A DNA stretch of 64,000 nucleotides, taken from Cristatella mucedo. Its lineage: Eukaryota > Bryozoa > Phylactolaemata > Cristatellidae. The translations under genes and the position numbers were made by a program. The stretch covers positions 2,006,001 through 2,070,000 of the forward strand of contig WPIO01000040.1 in assembly GCA_009760855.2 (NCBI GenBank). The letters run 5' to 3'. Positions within the stretch are counted from its first letter, which is position 1, and every line of letters starts with the position of its first letter. Shown in pieces: positions 38,346-50,631 of the stretch. The notes under the pieces are model-generated. The model did no database searches, had not been told where the DNA came from, and saw only the letters and a list, made by a program, of their open reading frames with translations.

Positions 38346-38794
38346 GAGGTGTGTCCATCGGTTAGCGATACCGTGTGCGGTTTCAGGATACACACACGAA
38401 TATACATGGGTCAACTCAGCAGCCAATATGGCAGATGACCTCTGCTGCTCCTTTGTCTAGGTAGCCGCACTAAAAAACATCTCCAGGACAGCTGCAGCAG
38501 AATGGGGGTGGGGCTTTGTGGTTTGGGCCAGCTAATTGGCCTAAGGCCGACCATTGTTAGGTTGCCTGCAGCAGGTCCCTGCAAGAGAGCAGGCCGGCTA
38601 GTTTTTACATGTCGGTAGAGGAGGCTAGTACAAGACGATGCGAGTCCTCTAAAGCTCATCATTTGAGAGCTTGAATGCGTAAGTGATTATTTTTAAACGG
38701 CGCGTCTCCAGAGAGCTCCCAGCTACTGTTTCGCTTATTAGTTTTCATTATGGGGCATCCACAGTGCCGCCTGAGGTTTGAAGTAGCCGATGCG

Positions 38795-38870
38795 ATTAAT
38801 AATAAGAATATATGTTCGGCATAGCGCCCTCTTCCGAGAACTCGCTCTCTCCCTAGCATTTTAAATATGC
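38795..38870 (-). repeat. LINE/SINE 3' tail (minus)
   Basis: AATAATAAG, then ATAGCGCCCTCTTCCGAGAA, CTCTCTCCCTAGCATTTTA. Confidence 0.5.
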
Positions 38871-41339
38871 AGTAAAAGAAGCATGCCTGACCGTAAGATT
38901 AATGGTAAAGCGCACTCTGTCAGCACGGACAAGCACAGCAAGGACACGTGACAATGATTCCGCAGGAATTACTGTGAGGATCAGGTGCGTTTTAAGCTTA
39001 TTTTCAAGCGTCCGTCAAGTCTGGAAATGTCCATGCGTCGAGTGATCTGGTCGTGAGTGTGAGCTTTTTAGGCTTTGAGAGCCCGACGAACTGAAGGCGT
39101 CGGGGCGGATCCGAGGTCGGTTAGAGGCACAGCGATGCTATTATCGCCGAGTCGGAAGGGGGCGGTACGACGAGCGACACTGCTCCCGGACTCGAGAGTG
39201 ACTCGGCCTTTCCGGCAGCCTCTCGCGGAGGCGTTGATTAAGCATAATAGAAATTAGCGCGTTCGTGAGCAAGAAAAAGCTCGTCTGCACGAACGCTGGC
39301 CCAGCCCCTGAGAATCCAACACCACCGCCGCCACGTCTGAGGGATTTGCGCCACGTCTGAGCGGATTGCCACTCACGCACCAGGCCGCCACGCCGAGCGC
39401 AATCTGAACGGTAGGCGTGGCGGACGCCAGCCACCGGAACTTGAAAACCGAAACGAGGCTAGGTCACGTGCATCCGGTCTTTCTTTCCTGAGTGAGTAGC
39501 GAACGAGTCGGGCGCCTGCATCCGCCGGCATCCGCTCCGATTGTCAGGTAAGACGCTCGTTGGTCTCTCTGGCCTTGTGTTGCACGACGCGTATTTGACG
39601 TAGTAATCTTACACTGCTAGTGAATGCTTATGACCACAGCGGCGGGGCACCGCGGCGTGCGTTCGCCGAGTCGTTCGTGCACACCTCGCCGTAGCAGGCT
39701 TCATCGTTTCTCCGCCGCGCGCCTACGTTCGGTTGGCGTGCGGCGCGGAAGCCTGCTATATTGAACAGCTGCATACTGGTTTGGTCCTTCGTCCTCTATC
39801 GTGGAGGCTCAATATTCCAAGCAGCTGACAGTAGACGCCAAAGCGCCGAGCTGGCACCCGCGTCGGTCTGAGCACGCCCGAGCAGTCCCGTCCGGCCGCG
39901 GCACTTGTAAAAAGTTCTCATGTCCTTGCAGGCGGCATGAGACCCCAGGTTAACCACAGCCACCGATCGTGATGGATGGATGGCACGGCTGACGGGCAGA
40001 GGCCGCCAGGCTTATACCGCTCGACGCCAACTTACCCATGCGCTAGCTAGCCTTACATTTGTGGGTGAGTGAGCGCGATTCTGCGACATATATTCTTGAT
40101 TCGTTTTCACGGCGCCGCCTCTTGTGCCAGACTGCGTGACCCCTATTACTGGATGCATAGCGAGGTTATCGCAGTGTTGGCCGGTTTCTTGTCGACAGTT
40201 TCAAGTCACTCGTGCCACAGATGTTTGTTTTGTCGGTGCCTACGCCCGCAATATTATGCGACGCTTAGCCTAGATTGGACTCGTACTCAACCCGTAGCCC
40301 CTCTTTTCATGTAGCGAACATTTCGTGTCTCGGCCTTGGCGACCACCCCAACCGTAAGCTGCTCTGCAGGCCCCCTTTACCCGAGCAAGCAATCTTGTGA
40401 AGAAGCCTTCTGCATAATCTAAATGTGACGTGATGAGTTGACGGTGACAAGCATGAGCAATGACTATTCGACTGCACGCGATACTTTCACGATAGAGGTA
40501 AGGCGCCCAAGTTCCACTTTGCATGCATGATTACGTATTGGATTCCTCCGCAGCCAGACCACGAACTTTGCTCAAGCGCGTGGCACGTGATTTGAGAGGA
40601 TATAGCAAGCGCTTGCCCGAAATGCCATGTTTTTGGATGTCACACCAGAGCATGCAAATCAGCAAGCTACATTTCAAGCCAGCCATCATCCTGATATCAA
40701 TAGTCCGGCGCATGTCTATGATGTATGACTTGCAGCTCGTGCATTCTCTTTGCAGATTCGTGGGTAACCCAGCCTTGATTGCGATATTCCTGCTGGTGTC
40801 AACGAATGAGCAGTTCTGTCATCCAGCACCAGTCGCTCGTTATAAGGATTCGTGATTTTTGACCATTCAAAGTTCATCAGCAGTTATAGACTTGTCATTA
40901 AGCATGCTAGTATTAGCCGTTTGATCGTGCTTACATTTCACAAGTAAATTGTAATGTGACTTTGAAGAGATTTCTTCTTTTGATGGTACTCGTTATACAA
41001 AATGTCTTTTTGTCTATATGTGCACGCGTCCACACATCCTATACAGACTCACCTTACGTGTTGCCAAAACCGCTGACCACGAAATCAATGTTTTAAAGCT
41101 GCGTATATGATTAACTGTAGAATACCTGAAAGATGTAGCCATCTTACAGGCTGCATTGACGTCTTTTCATTAACTGGCAGCACGGCTGTAGAAGAAAAGC
41201 CGGGGCCGATAAAATCATTGCATCATCTTCGCATCCGTGTTGCTGTGGAATTTGAGGGCTGGTGATGCACAAAGTTCTGAAAAAGCAACCGGACCGACTT
41301 ACTTGAATGTTAAAAACGTCGGCTCGTACAAACATTAAA
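38871..41339. other. CpG-rich island then AT-rich sequence, no gene supported
   Basis: The island at 39.05-39.95 kb is described separately. 40-41.3 kb has only short random-looking frames. Confidence 0.4.
39480..39547 (+). other. Possible non-coding first exon in a CpG-rich island
   Basis: A CpG-rich stretch (about 39050-39950) contains a strong donor-like TCAG|GTAAGA at 39547. No convincing protein frame follows within the next kilobases, so this could be the 5' UTR exon of a gene whose coding exons are not recognised, or chance. Confidence 0.2.
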
Positions 41340-41700
41340 TCCTTTAGAAACCGTGCATTTAGTTCGTATGCTCCCAAAGCCCGGAACTCCCGACCTGCGT
41401 CAGAACATACCCTGACCTGACCACATTTAAAAGGAACCTAAAAACCTATTTGGGACAGCATTAAGCGAGTCCCTGTGATTCGTCCTTGATGTGCTTATGC
41501 GTGCTGACACTGCATGCTGCCACTAACCACATTTGCATGCTGACCCTGTGCATGTCACCCCTAACCATATTCATTTTTTTTGTATTTCAAGCATGATTTT
41601 ACTAACCATTCAATTGCATTTCACTTTGCAGCAAATGTAAAGCGCCTAGAGAGAGATTAAGTTCTCTGAGAGCGCTTTGTCAAGAATTATTCTTAACTCA
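41340..41700 (+). mobile_element. Family 1 LINE 3' end
   Basis: Plus strand. The last coding remnants (YAPKARNS-like, LKRNLKTYLGQ-like), the 3' UTR with the TGCTGAC and ACTAACC repeats shared with other copies, and the tail AAATGTAAAGCGCCTAGAGA at 41634 onward. Confidence 0.75.
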
Positions 41701-42429
41701 TGTCCTAATTCCCGGTCGATTTCCGTTGAATCAGGATTGTACTTCCCTGCAGTCCTTAGATACATACCTTAACGCTGGCTGCTGACGCTGCTCTGTATTT
41801 GCGACGAATTGGCGGGCAGCAAAGCTTCACACGCATAAATTACACTAGCGAGGTCAAGGTGTCAATTCAGTTAAATGAGAATTTAGGGAGCACGGCTGCA
41901 AGTGTGAAGTTCGTCGAATGGGTAATGAGTTATCGAGGCGCCTAACAAAATTTAACAGGACTGAAATATCACCTGGGCGTGTAAGCCATTGCCTCAATCC
42001 AGGCGTACTGGTTACTAGTCGCCTATTGAAGTAAAGCAGAAGATGTGGGTAGACTGGTATGCTTATGCTGGCAAGTGTGGGTACGCCCTCAGAACCTCTG
42101 ACCTTTTTCTAGGTCAGACCAGCATTTGCTGTAGGACAGGCTAGGCATAGTAGTAGCCATGGGATTTCGCATAACGAGCACTGCTTGAGCACCCTAAAGA
42201 TATCTCGCGTTCAAAGCCAAAGCTCTAAAAAAAAACTATTTTTAGCATTTCAAAAATGTCAAGCCAATGGATGTGGTTGGTTACGTCACCGTTAGCTGGC
42301 ACTAGCCTTTGGCAGCGTACGAACCAGGGAATTTGAGGTTACACGTCCAAGCACAAATCAACTAGAGTCAAAAGTAGGCGATATGATTCGTAGCCTGCTG
42401 CAGAAGTACTGGTAACATGGAGAAAGAGC

Positions 42430-43015
42430 GTGTAGGGAGTGATGATGTGAACGGACAAAGATCGTCCAAGGAGCCACTAAAGTATGGGGTGCCTGAGGGC
42501 TCAGCTCTGTGCTTAGCTTCTTTTCAGTCTAGTCTCACCCTGATTGGCCAACGTGATTGCGAGGCAGAATCTAGCCCTTCACATCTGTGCAGATGAGACT
42601 TGTACCTTGGCTTTGATTCCTGCAGCACATCGAATTCTCTCAACTCTCCTTGCCCCATTCATGTAAGGTGGCAACTTTTTTAAATTCAATGACGACAAAA
42701 GCAACTTACTAGTCATGGACAAACCAAGAGTGATTAAGAAATTGGAAAGGCTAACGCTCACATTCGACTCTGCCAGCACATCTGTTGAATCTGCACGAGA
42801 TCTAGGTGTCCAGTTCCAAAGTTACGACCAATTAGACGATCACACCAGCTTCACCATTAAGTCACTCCCAGCCATGTTATTCATGCTGTATATCAAGCAC
42901 AATATACAGCACTCACGATTCGATCGATGCTTCCAATGCAGGGAATTGTAAAGAGTCTAGGAAGAGAATAAATGTGTTCTCTGAGGGTGCTTTATCAGCG
43001 GTGTTATTATTATTG
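42430..43015 (+). mobile_element. Family 1 LINE fragment with internal deletion
   Basis: Plus strand. Decayed RT sequence (GVPEGSALC-like near 42490, then KKLERLTLTFDSASTSVES near 42740), then a jump to the 3' tail (42950-43000) and an ATT run. Confidence 0.7.
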
Positions 43016-43671
43016 CAACCACTCTTGCATGAAACACGTCCCCACTCTTAGGCTACTTATGTCTACAGCGGGGAACGTATTACATAGTTATTATATTTAC
43101 GTATTATTTCATATATCCAAATAGACGTAGGAGCCCGAACAACCGGGACCTGACTGACCCTGACTGGAGAACTAGGGGTCGGCTTTCACCGTAAAGACAG
43201 GAGGAATACCTCACCCACTACATCGAACTACTTCTAGTTACGTTGGCGAATCCCTATGCCGAGACCGAGCGCATGCACACAACACAAAATGCGAGCCACT
43301 GGCGCTATACGACCGTATTCGGTATTCGGTCCAGCGAATTATCGAGCTATCGACTCTCCTACTGTCTCGTCGAGCGCTGCCCTGAACGTCCTTCGTTCGA
43401 AGGGAAAACGCCCTACTCTTAAAAAGCTAGCTGCGACATTAGGGTTGATAGGCCAGCGACATCAATCAGCCGCTCCGGCGGATGAAGCAGTGGTATGCTG
43501 TAGCTATTGAGCCACCCAGCTCGCGTTAAGTCCTTCTGCTCCCTAAAAATGAGCCAGGCTGGCGCTGTGCTACATAACTATATTGTGCTTGTTGTCATTG
43601 AGCATGCTACCACTAACCATTCGACCATGCATCCTGTACACCATATTTAAAGTGCCTAGAAAGCGCATAAG

Positions 43672-44290
43672 TTATCTTGTATGTATCTCCGTTTGTAACT
43701 CTAGAGAGCCATAAGGACCAGAGCCATAAAGACCATGTACGTGTTTCGCAGGAGAGTTTTGTATAGCACACTCACAGCCTAAGCGGCTTTCGGTACGCAT
43801 TTGGTAGCCAGCAGACTTCGTCTCTCGCAACAAAGAGAAAGTGGGAAGCATAGCCGAGTCAGGAGAGCAGTTGAGGTGGCAAGTAGCATGGAAGTAGCAG
43901 CTCAGGACCGCTGAAAATGATGAGCCATAGTCGGCAGTAGGAGAGTAGTTGTCGTTGAGTAAGAATTGTGGAAGCGAGTTCCACAGTCTAGGACCTGCAG
44001 AGCTAAAGCTTCTGTATGCTTGCCACGTATTGAGCCACTGCCGGCCGATGCTGCGTGCAACTACCGCCCGACACAAAAGTCGGCAGCAGGAGAGTAGTTG
44101 TCGTTGCGTATTACCGTGCAGGACTCGATGTCGGCTGCAGTAGAGTGCCCACAAAACAGGACTTCGAGGTCTGGTCGTGCAGGTCAAATTCTAAAACGAA
44201 CGTCGAACTCAACCGTCTTGCAAGAATTATGGAAACGAGTTCCAGAGTCTATGACCTCCAGAGCTAAAGCTTCTGTCGCCAATGGTCTTT
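43672..44290 (-). mobile_element. Family 2 LINE 3' end (minus)
   Basis: Minus strand. Reads AYRSFSSAGPRLWNSLPQFL, then LNDNYSPTADYGSSFSAVLS. A segment is internally duplicated (43930-44030 against 44090-44270). The 3' boundary is at the lower coordinate. Confidence 0.7.
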
Positions 44291-44454
44291 AAGCGTAGGA
44301 ATGGAACAGCTAACTTATGTGGTGCTATACAAATGTATTATTATATTTAGTTTAGGGATCTAAAGACGAGTGACAGAACACGAAATTGATATGCTTCATA
44401 TTGAGAAGCTAGTGCAAGTTCGTGAGAAGTGGTATGGTGTGGCGTGGCGTGGCA

Positions 44455-45310
44455 GTTACAATGTATCTCCGTCTGTAACTCCACAAAGTCATCAAGACCA
44501 TGTGGATGTTACGCAGGAGAGTTTTGTATAGCGTACTCACAGCCTAAGCGGCTTTCGGTACGCATTCGGTAGCCAACAGACTTCATCTCACGCAACAAAG
44601 AGAAAGTGGGAGGCATAGCAGAGTCAGGAGAGCAGTTAAGGTAGTGAGTAGCATGAAAGTAGCAGCTCGCTGAAAAGGATGAGCCATAGTCGGCAGCAGG
44701 AGAGTAGTTGTCGTTGCGTAAGAATTGTAGAAGCGAGTTTCACAGTCTACGACCGGCAGAGCTAAAGCTTCTGTCGCCAACGGTCTTTAAGTGGAGGAAT
44801 GGGGCAGCTAATTTATTGTCCACACAGGACCTGAGGGCGCAAAGAGGTTGAAACTGATGCAGCAGTTACAACGTTCACGACAGACCGTAGCCGTAGAGTA
44901 CCAACTGCAAACGTCGTATTGCACAGGCAGGATGGGGAGTCACACATACGGTGCCTAGGTGGGATGTCACGATGCTTGGACACGGATGGCTGTGGTATTC
45001 TTATCTAAGCAAGTCCGAGTTTTTGCAATGACGACAGTCTGAAACTAGGACCTCGTGACTGTGGAGCAGACCTGACAGGCGGCGTCTGGCATCTAGCGGA
45101 AATCGCTTCATTGCACGACACCCAGATCTCGTTTAGCTATGCTGGCGGAGCACTTTTTGAAGGTGAGGCATTCAAATACTGAGTAGCGCAACGTTTGTCC
45201 AACACTAGTAAGTTGGTTTTTATCATCAATCGATTTGAGAAAGCTTGCTGCCATCTGATCGCGAACAAGTCCGCAGCAATAAATATTAGCTGATTTAGCA
45301 GTCATTTATA
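44455..45310 (-). mobile_element. Family 2 LINE, longer 5'-truncated copy (minus)
   Basis: Minus strand. The 3' end at 44460 matches the copy at 43.7 kb; further up it extends into RT C-terminal remnants (LLVLDKRCATQY near 45190). Many frameshifts. Confidence 0.6.
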
Positions 45311-45339
45311 GAAGACAAGTAAGAACAAGAATGACGTAA

Positions 45340-46115
45340 CGACTATAATAATAATAATAATAATAATAATTCACTTGATATAGCGCCCTCAGAGAACTTA
45401 ATCTCTCTATAGGCGCTTTACATTTGCTGCAAAGTGAAATGCAATTGAATGGTAAGTAAAATCATGCTTGAAAAACAAACAAAATGAATAATATGGTTAG
45501 GGGTGACATGCACAGGGTCAGCATGCGAATGTGGTTGGTGGCAGCGTGCACAGTGTCAGCACGCATAAGCACATCAAGGACGAATCACAGGGACCCGCTA
45601 AATGCTGTCCTAAATAGGTGTTTTTAGGTTCCTTTTAAATGTGGTCAGGTCGGGGGATGTTCTGACGCAGGTTGGGACGGAGTTCCAGGCTGTGGGAGCA
45701 TACGAACTAAATGCACGGTCTCCAAAGGATTTAAGGTTTGTACGAGGTATTTCTAGACTGTTGGATTCCGAAAAGCGGGGGGGGGGGTACGATGCTTGGT
45801 CTGATGGGGTAGTATATCTGAAAGATAGGCTGGAGCCATAGAATGAAGAGACCTAAAAGTCCTATCGTCTATCATCATTGCTTGCTGTTGGCAATACTGG
45901 ATCGAACCACTGATTCGAACCCACTATCTCGGTCGTGTAGAGCGAGAACTTTACCTCCTGGGCTGTTTCGGCCTCGCGCAGAGATGTTTCGTGTCGTCTG
46001 CATTAAAGGAAAATCTAGACTGGGCTGAACGATCGCTTCGGCGAGAAGGAGAGCCGACATTGTGAAAAGTAGCGAACCTATCACAGACCGCTGAGGTGCC
46101 CCATAGTTCAAAAGC
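45340..46115 (-). mobile_element. Family 1 LINE fragment interrupted by a SINE
   Basis: Minus strand. An ATT-repeat end, the shared 3' tail (45385-45430), the family 1 3' UTR and C-terminal coding remnants, then an RT scrap reading YGAPQRSVIGSLLF near 46060-46115. A tRNA-like SINE sits at 45860-45970. Decayed. Confidence 0.75.
45860..45970 (-). mobile_element. SINE family 2 fragment inside a LINE
   Basis: The reverse complement contains AGCCCAGGAGGTAAAG and the B box GTGGGTTCGAATC. The 3' half is lost. Confidence 0.6.
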
Positions 46116-46615
46116 TCGCCGAATGGCAGCTACCCGTTGACATCGTCAGAACCTAAACTATCGCATTGCAGAACGTGCAATCAAAGATCTGCGGCATCAT
46201 AGATCTGATCGTCATAGATCACAGATCTGTGGCATCACAGTAGGAGAGATCGAGCATAATGGCTGACTGGGGGGTATACAGAAATTACCAAGAAAAAAAG
46301 CACACGTGTGTGGAAAAAAGGAGGCTGTAAAAAAATCCCGCGATTAACAGAGCACGAGCAGGCAAAAATAACTAAAAAAAAACTCGCAGCGCCCGACAGT
46401 TGGACTTATTCCAAGACCTCGAATGGGCTGGCTTCAGACCGGCTATACGAAGATTAGGACGAAAAAACACAAGTTTTAGAGGGAGCGTCTCTTCAGGTAC
46501 ACCCGGCTCGAATAGCCTGCTATTCTGTTAGCACCACGCCCGACAGCATGGGACGTTGGATTTAGCAGCACCTCACCCAGACCGCGAGCCAGTGGTCGCG
46601 CATGAACGCCGTGAT

Positions 46616-49101
46616 TAGGGTTTTCCGGTAACAGTTGAACCGTAACAGTAAGGCAGCTGTTTTTCGCCCAAAATAAAAAAAGAGCAGCTGTTTTGTCTTT
46701 ATACTTTTTTCTTGCGTAGTTTTTAAACAAAAAGATACTTCTGAAGCTCCAACGTTCATTATAAATATGAAATATTCAACGGAAAACAAATTTTTAAAAT
46801 ATTTTTTGAACGTGTTAGTGATTTTATATCATGATTTAATCGCATTTGCCAAAAACTAAAATTAAAATGCAATTTTGCAAAAACTGAGTGTAAGAGATCC
46901 TTTAAATTGATCTTGTGGGTTCAACGAACATCGACGTTCTTTTCGGCCACGTCTTCAGTTTGGGACTACGCCAAAAAAACGAAAGAATCCAATTGCAGAA
47001 GAGCCAGAAGGTCAACGTGGACGATACTATTAAATTATCAAATGTTCTGAAAACTCCACGACAACAATCAAGAATCATCCGAACAACGCACCACGGAATT
47101 GATTTTGATAAACCTGCCGGAGGGTGCTCATTCAAGGAACCCGTGAACGTGAACGATGAGAGAACAAAAGCCATTGCCGATTTTCTGAAGGCGAAAGAGT
47201 ACGGCAGTCAATCTTACGGGACGGATTCAAACTTCCAACGAACGAAAGCGATGTGATGTGTGATATGTGCTGCTGGTGCAAGACGATTACGAAGAAGAAG
47301 AAACAAAGCGATTGCTCACATCAAGAGAAAACTCGAGAGGGAGCAACGTTTAGCTTGACCGTGTATGAACACACAGCCGCGGGAGTACCTCGATTCTTCA
47401 GGGTGAGCATATTTGTTATCGGCGATAAGGCAGCAATCAAGACGGTTCTCGTTTGCATGTTTATTTCGTGCACCGCTGCTCTTGATATGGCGGAATCAAG
47501 GGAATCAAGATCAATCCTTGACATATATATAAACGGAATTCAAGTCAAATTCAAATCAATCGATATCAATCAAGCGGAATCAGGGGAGCGGCGTTTTTAA
47601 GCGTTCCTGGAATAACCAGGAAAAGTACAGGAAAATGGGGAATACACGATCGGGAATACTCAGGACGGCGCTGCAGGAATGCATGGAATGCATTAGCCCC
47701 ATCAGTGTCGTCTGACAGTTCTGCTTAAAAAAAATACAAGCTGATTTCCCAGCCTCTTTCGTAAAGCAACAGAAGAGCCTTTACGGCCATGACCAGGAAT
47801 TGCAGCGGCAATAAAGGATCGCCCGCCGCAGGATTTTAACCCGCGACGTCGGGCCGCCATTGGTCTGCACCTTGAAGTATTTGACACTTTGTACAAAAAG
47901 AGTACTGAGATGACGATTTAAACCTGGGCAGTGACGACATCGATGAATTGGACAATTGTGAAGCAGGTACGAACGTGAAAGTGATCGGTGATGATATATT
48001 AATAGGAGACGTCGATTGCTACGGTTTGCTCACGAAATCACGAAGTCTTTTCAAGTTCATTAAAATTTAAGTGTGCGAAATAATGTCTTTAAATCCAAAG
48101 TAAAAGCTGTTCGGACGCGAGATTTAGCTGCATCTTGACTTGAAGACTGTGGATCTTCATCTAATAAAAGCTAGAGACTATTAAAGTCAGAAGTTGCCAC
48201 CCGCGAGATACTAACCGAATTCAAGGCGCTGGAAACGATCGAGGCATGTAATTTTAAGGCTCTCAAAACTTTTCTGAAGGCGATCGAACCTGTGAAAATT
48301 GCTGTCGAAAATCCAAGCCGAGAAGTTGAGAAGACGCCACGTGGATGATTGCTGACACAATTTAGGAATTCGCGTTCAATAAGCTCTTTAACCTGAATAA
48401 TGACATTAGTACCAAGCTAATGAACAATTTGTGAAGTGTCGCGTTGAAGAGTGATTGAACAAGGATGTCGTTAACTTCGTTCGCAGTCTTAAAGATCCAT
48501 CTGTCAGCCCGTCAAAAACTAAGCTAAATTTCCTAGCAATACTAGCGTTTCGTCTATTTGGAGTCAACGCTGTAGGATTTCGTCAAACCGTCACCAAATG
48601 ATGCTGAAAGTGTGAACTTGTCTATTCAAGATGAATTGAATTTGCTGCTTCAAAAAGATAAATTACCAAATGCGGTCGGAGGGCAAGACAGTTTTAAATA
48701 GCTCGTCAAAATTCACTCTCTTCAGAAACTCTTGCCAGCACACTGAACTTTACAAAAATTGCACGACACGATAAAATTCATTAAACCGACATCAACGGAC
48801 GTTAAAACAGTTTTTCGGCCTGTACGAATTTCTGTACAAAATTAAGAAAGCACCTCTCAGACAAGTTGCTTAATGCACTTGTATTATTGAAATATTATAA
48901 GAAGTAAAATTTATTGATTTAGAATTTATCACGAAAGATACATATATAATAAAACGGCGTTCAACACAAATTAAAGATATTGACTGTAAAGTTATTGAAA
49001 AACCTAAAAAAAACAAGTGGAAGCTACTGTTAACAGCTGTTTTTTGAAATTCATAATAGTAAATAGCTGTTTTTTTTTAAATGAGTTTTTCAGAAACCCT
49101 A
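46616..49101. mobile_element. Degenerate hAT-like DNA transposon
   Basis: An AT-rich island of 2486 bases. The left end TAGGGTTTTCCGG and the right end (reverse complement CTAGGGTTTCTGAAAA, that is TAGGGTTTCTGA) form imperfect terminal inverted repeats of the hAT type, with CAGCTGTTTTT and AAAAACAGCTATTT subterminal to them. The flanking 8-mers GCCGTGAT and GACACGAT are possible decayed target duplications (5 of 8). Inside, a plus-strand remnant near 48255-48345 reads ALKTFLKAIEPVKIAVENPS, reminiscent of the LKPVKLAVE block of hAT transposases, and is then broken by stops. A 113-codon frame at 46915-47256 is unrecognised. A SINE is nested at 47715-47875. Confidence 0.5.
47715..47875 (-). mobile_element. 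SINE family 2 copy nested in the hAT-like element
   Basis: The reverse complement shows a B-box region GCGGGTTAAAATCC, CGATCCTTTATTGCCGCTGC and GAGGCTGGGAAATCAGC. It inserted after the host element did. Confidence 0.65.
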
Positions 49102-49102
49102 G

Positions 49103-49232
49103 ACACGATAGCCTAAGAAGTGTTAGCTTTTCGCGACCGTAAGTTCGAACCCTGCAGAGGACGATCCTTTATTGCCAACTGTAAGCGGCGATGTTGCTTC
49201 TGCCGCTATACAAAGAAGATTGTTAAATCAGC

Positions 49233-49240
<8 letters not shown>
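49103..49240 (+). mobile_element. SINE family 2 copy
   Basis: GATAGCCTAAGAAGTGTTAG, B box AAGTTCGAACCC, GACGATCCTTTATTGCC, and the end ATTGTTAAATCAGC followed by a TA run. It abuts the right end of the hAT-like element. Confidence 0.7.
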
Positions 49241-49264
<24 letters not shown>

Positions 49265-49267
<3 letters not shown>

Positions 49268-50570
49268 GATATATATAATAGCACACTTGATAAAGCCCCT
49301 CAGAGAACTAAATCTCTTTCTAGGAGCTTTACATTTGCAGCAAAGAAAGCGCGATTGAATGATTAGTAGTAACACTCTCAATAAACAACAAGAATAACAT
49401 GTTCAGGGGTGGCGTGCACAGGGTCAGCATGCAAGTGCGGTTAGTAGCAGCATGCGCAGTATCAGTACGCATAAGCACATGAAGGACGAATCACAGGGAC
49501 CCACTGAATGCTCTGACAAATAGGTGCGTTTTAAATTTCTTTTTAATGTGGTCAAGTCAGGGGATGTCGTGACGCAAGTCGGGAATGAGTTCCAAGCTTT
49601 GGGAGCATACGAACTAAAAGGCAAGGTCTCCAAAGGATTGAGGTTTGTACAATGTATAGGTAAACAGTTAGATTCCGAAAAGGCGGTGGTGCGATGCTTA
49701 GCCTGGTGGAATAATAGTTCTGATAGGTAGGCTGGAGCCAAAAAATGAAGGGACCTGAAAGTGAGGGACAGAACCTTGAAGTCAGTGCATTGCTTGACTG
49801 GTAGCCAGTGCAGGTCGGCGAGAAGTGGTGTAATGTGGCAACTGCGACGCTGACGACAGACAGGCCTAGCTGCAGAGTTTTGCACCAGCTGTAAGCGTGT
49901 GATTGCACAGGCCGGTAGGCCAGTAAGCAGTGAGTTACAGAAGTCAAGACGGGATGTCACAAATGCACGGGCCAACACTTAGATGTGGTATCCCTGTCTA
50001 AACAAGCCCGAATTTGAGCAATGTTAAGTAGCTGATGGGCTTGATTTTGAAGCTGATGCTGTCGTCTAACGAAAGGTCAATTTGGAACATGACACTTAGA
50101 TTTCGTGCAGATTCGACAGGAGATATGCCGGCAGAGCCAATTTTGAGCGTTAGCCTTTACAATTTCTGACCAATACTTGGTTTGCCCATAACTAGTAAAT
50201 TGGTTTGTTTGTCATAATTCAATTTAAGAAATGCTGTTGCCATCCATGTACGGATGTCATGAATACATGCCGCAAGGGAGTTGAGAGAAATAGAGGTGCC
50301 CGATGGCTGGGAGGGATCAAAGCGATGGTGCAAGTGAGTGTCATACGCATAGAAGTGAAAGCCTAGGTTGTGCTTGGCAATCACATCGGCAAGATGAAGA
50401 GTATAAACCGTGAAAAGAACCGGACAAAGCAAGGAGCCCTGTGGTAACCCGTATATCAGAGATTCCTCTGATGATCTTTGTCCATTCACATCGATACTCT
50501 GGAATCTCCCACTGAGGTAGGACCTGAACCGTTGCAATCCAGAGCTAATAGTGCCCAGGCGTGATAACAC
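49265..50570 (-). mobile_element. CR1/L2-like LINE, 5'-truncated, family 1 (longest copy)
   Basis: Minus strand. Reverse transcriptase part (50157-50570): YLSGRFQSIDVNGQRSSEES, GLPQGSLLCPVLFTVYTLHL, FHFYAYDTHLHH, LKLNYDKTNLL-type block. C-terminal part (49424-49978): [20 protein letters not shown], then [26 protein letters not shown] and APKAWNSFP. It ends at lower coordinates in the conserved 3' tail (reverse complement of TGTAAAGCNCCTAGA, 49290-49335). The 5' ORF1, the endonuclease and the RT N-terminus are missing. The catalytic FADD/YADD box reads YAYD and the frame breaks between the two ORFs, so the copy is dead. Confidence 0.85.
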
Positions 50571-50587
50571 TCAAGAAGGACTTGGTG

Positions 50588-50589
<2 letters not shown>

Positions 50590-50628
<39 letters not shown>
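50590..50628. repeat. (TA)n microsatellite
   Basis: TA run beside the 5' truncation point of the LINE at 49.3-50.6 kb. Confidence 0.9.
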
Positions 50629-50631
<3 letters not shown>

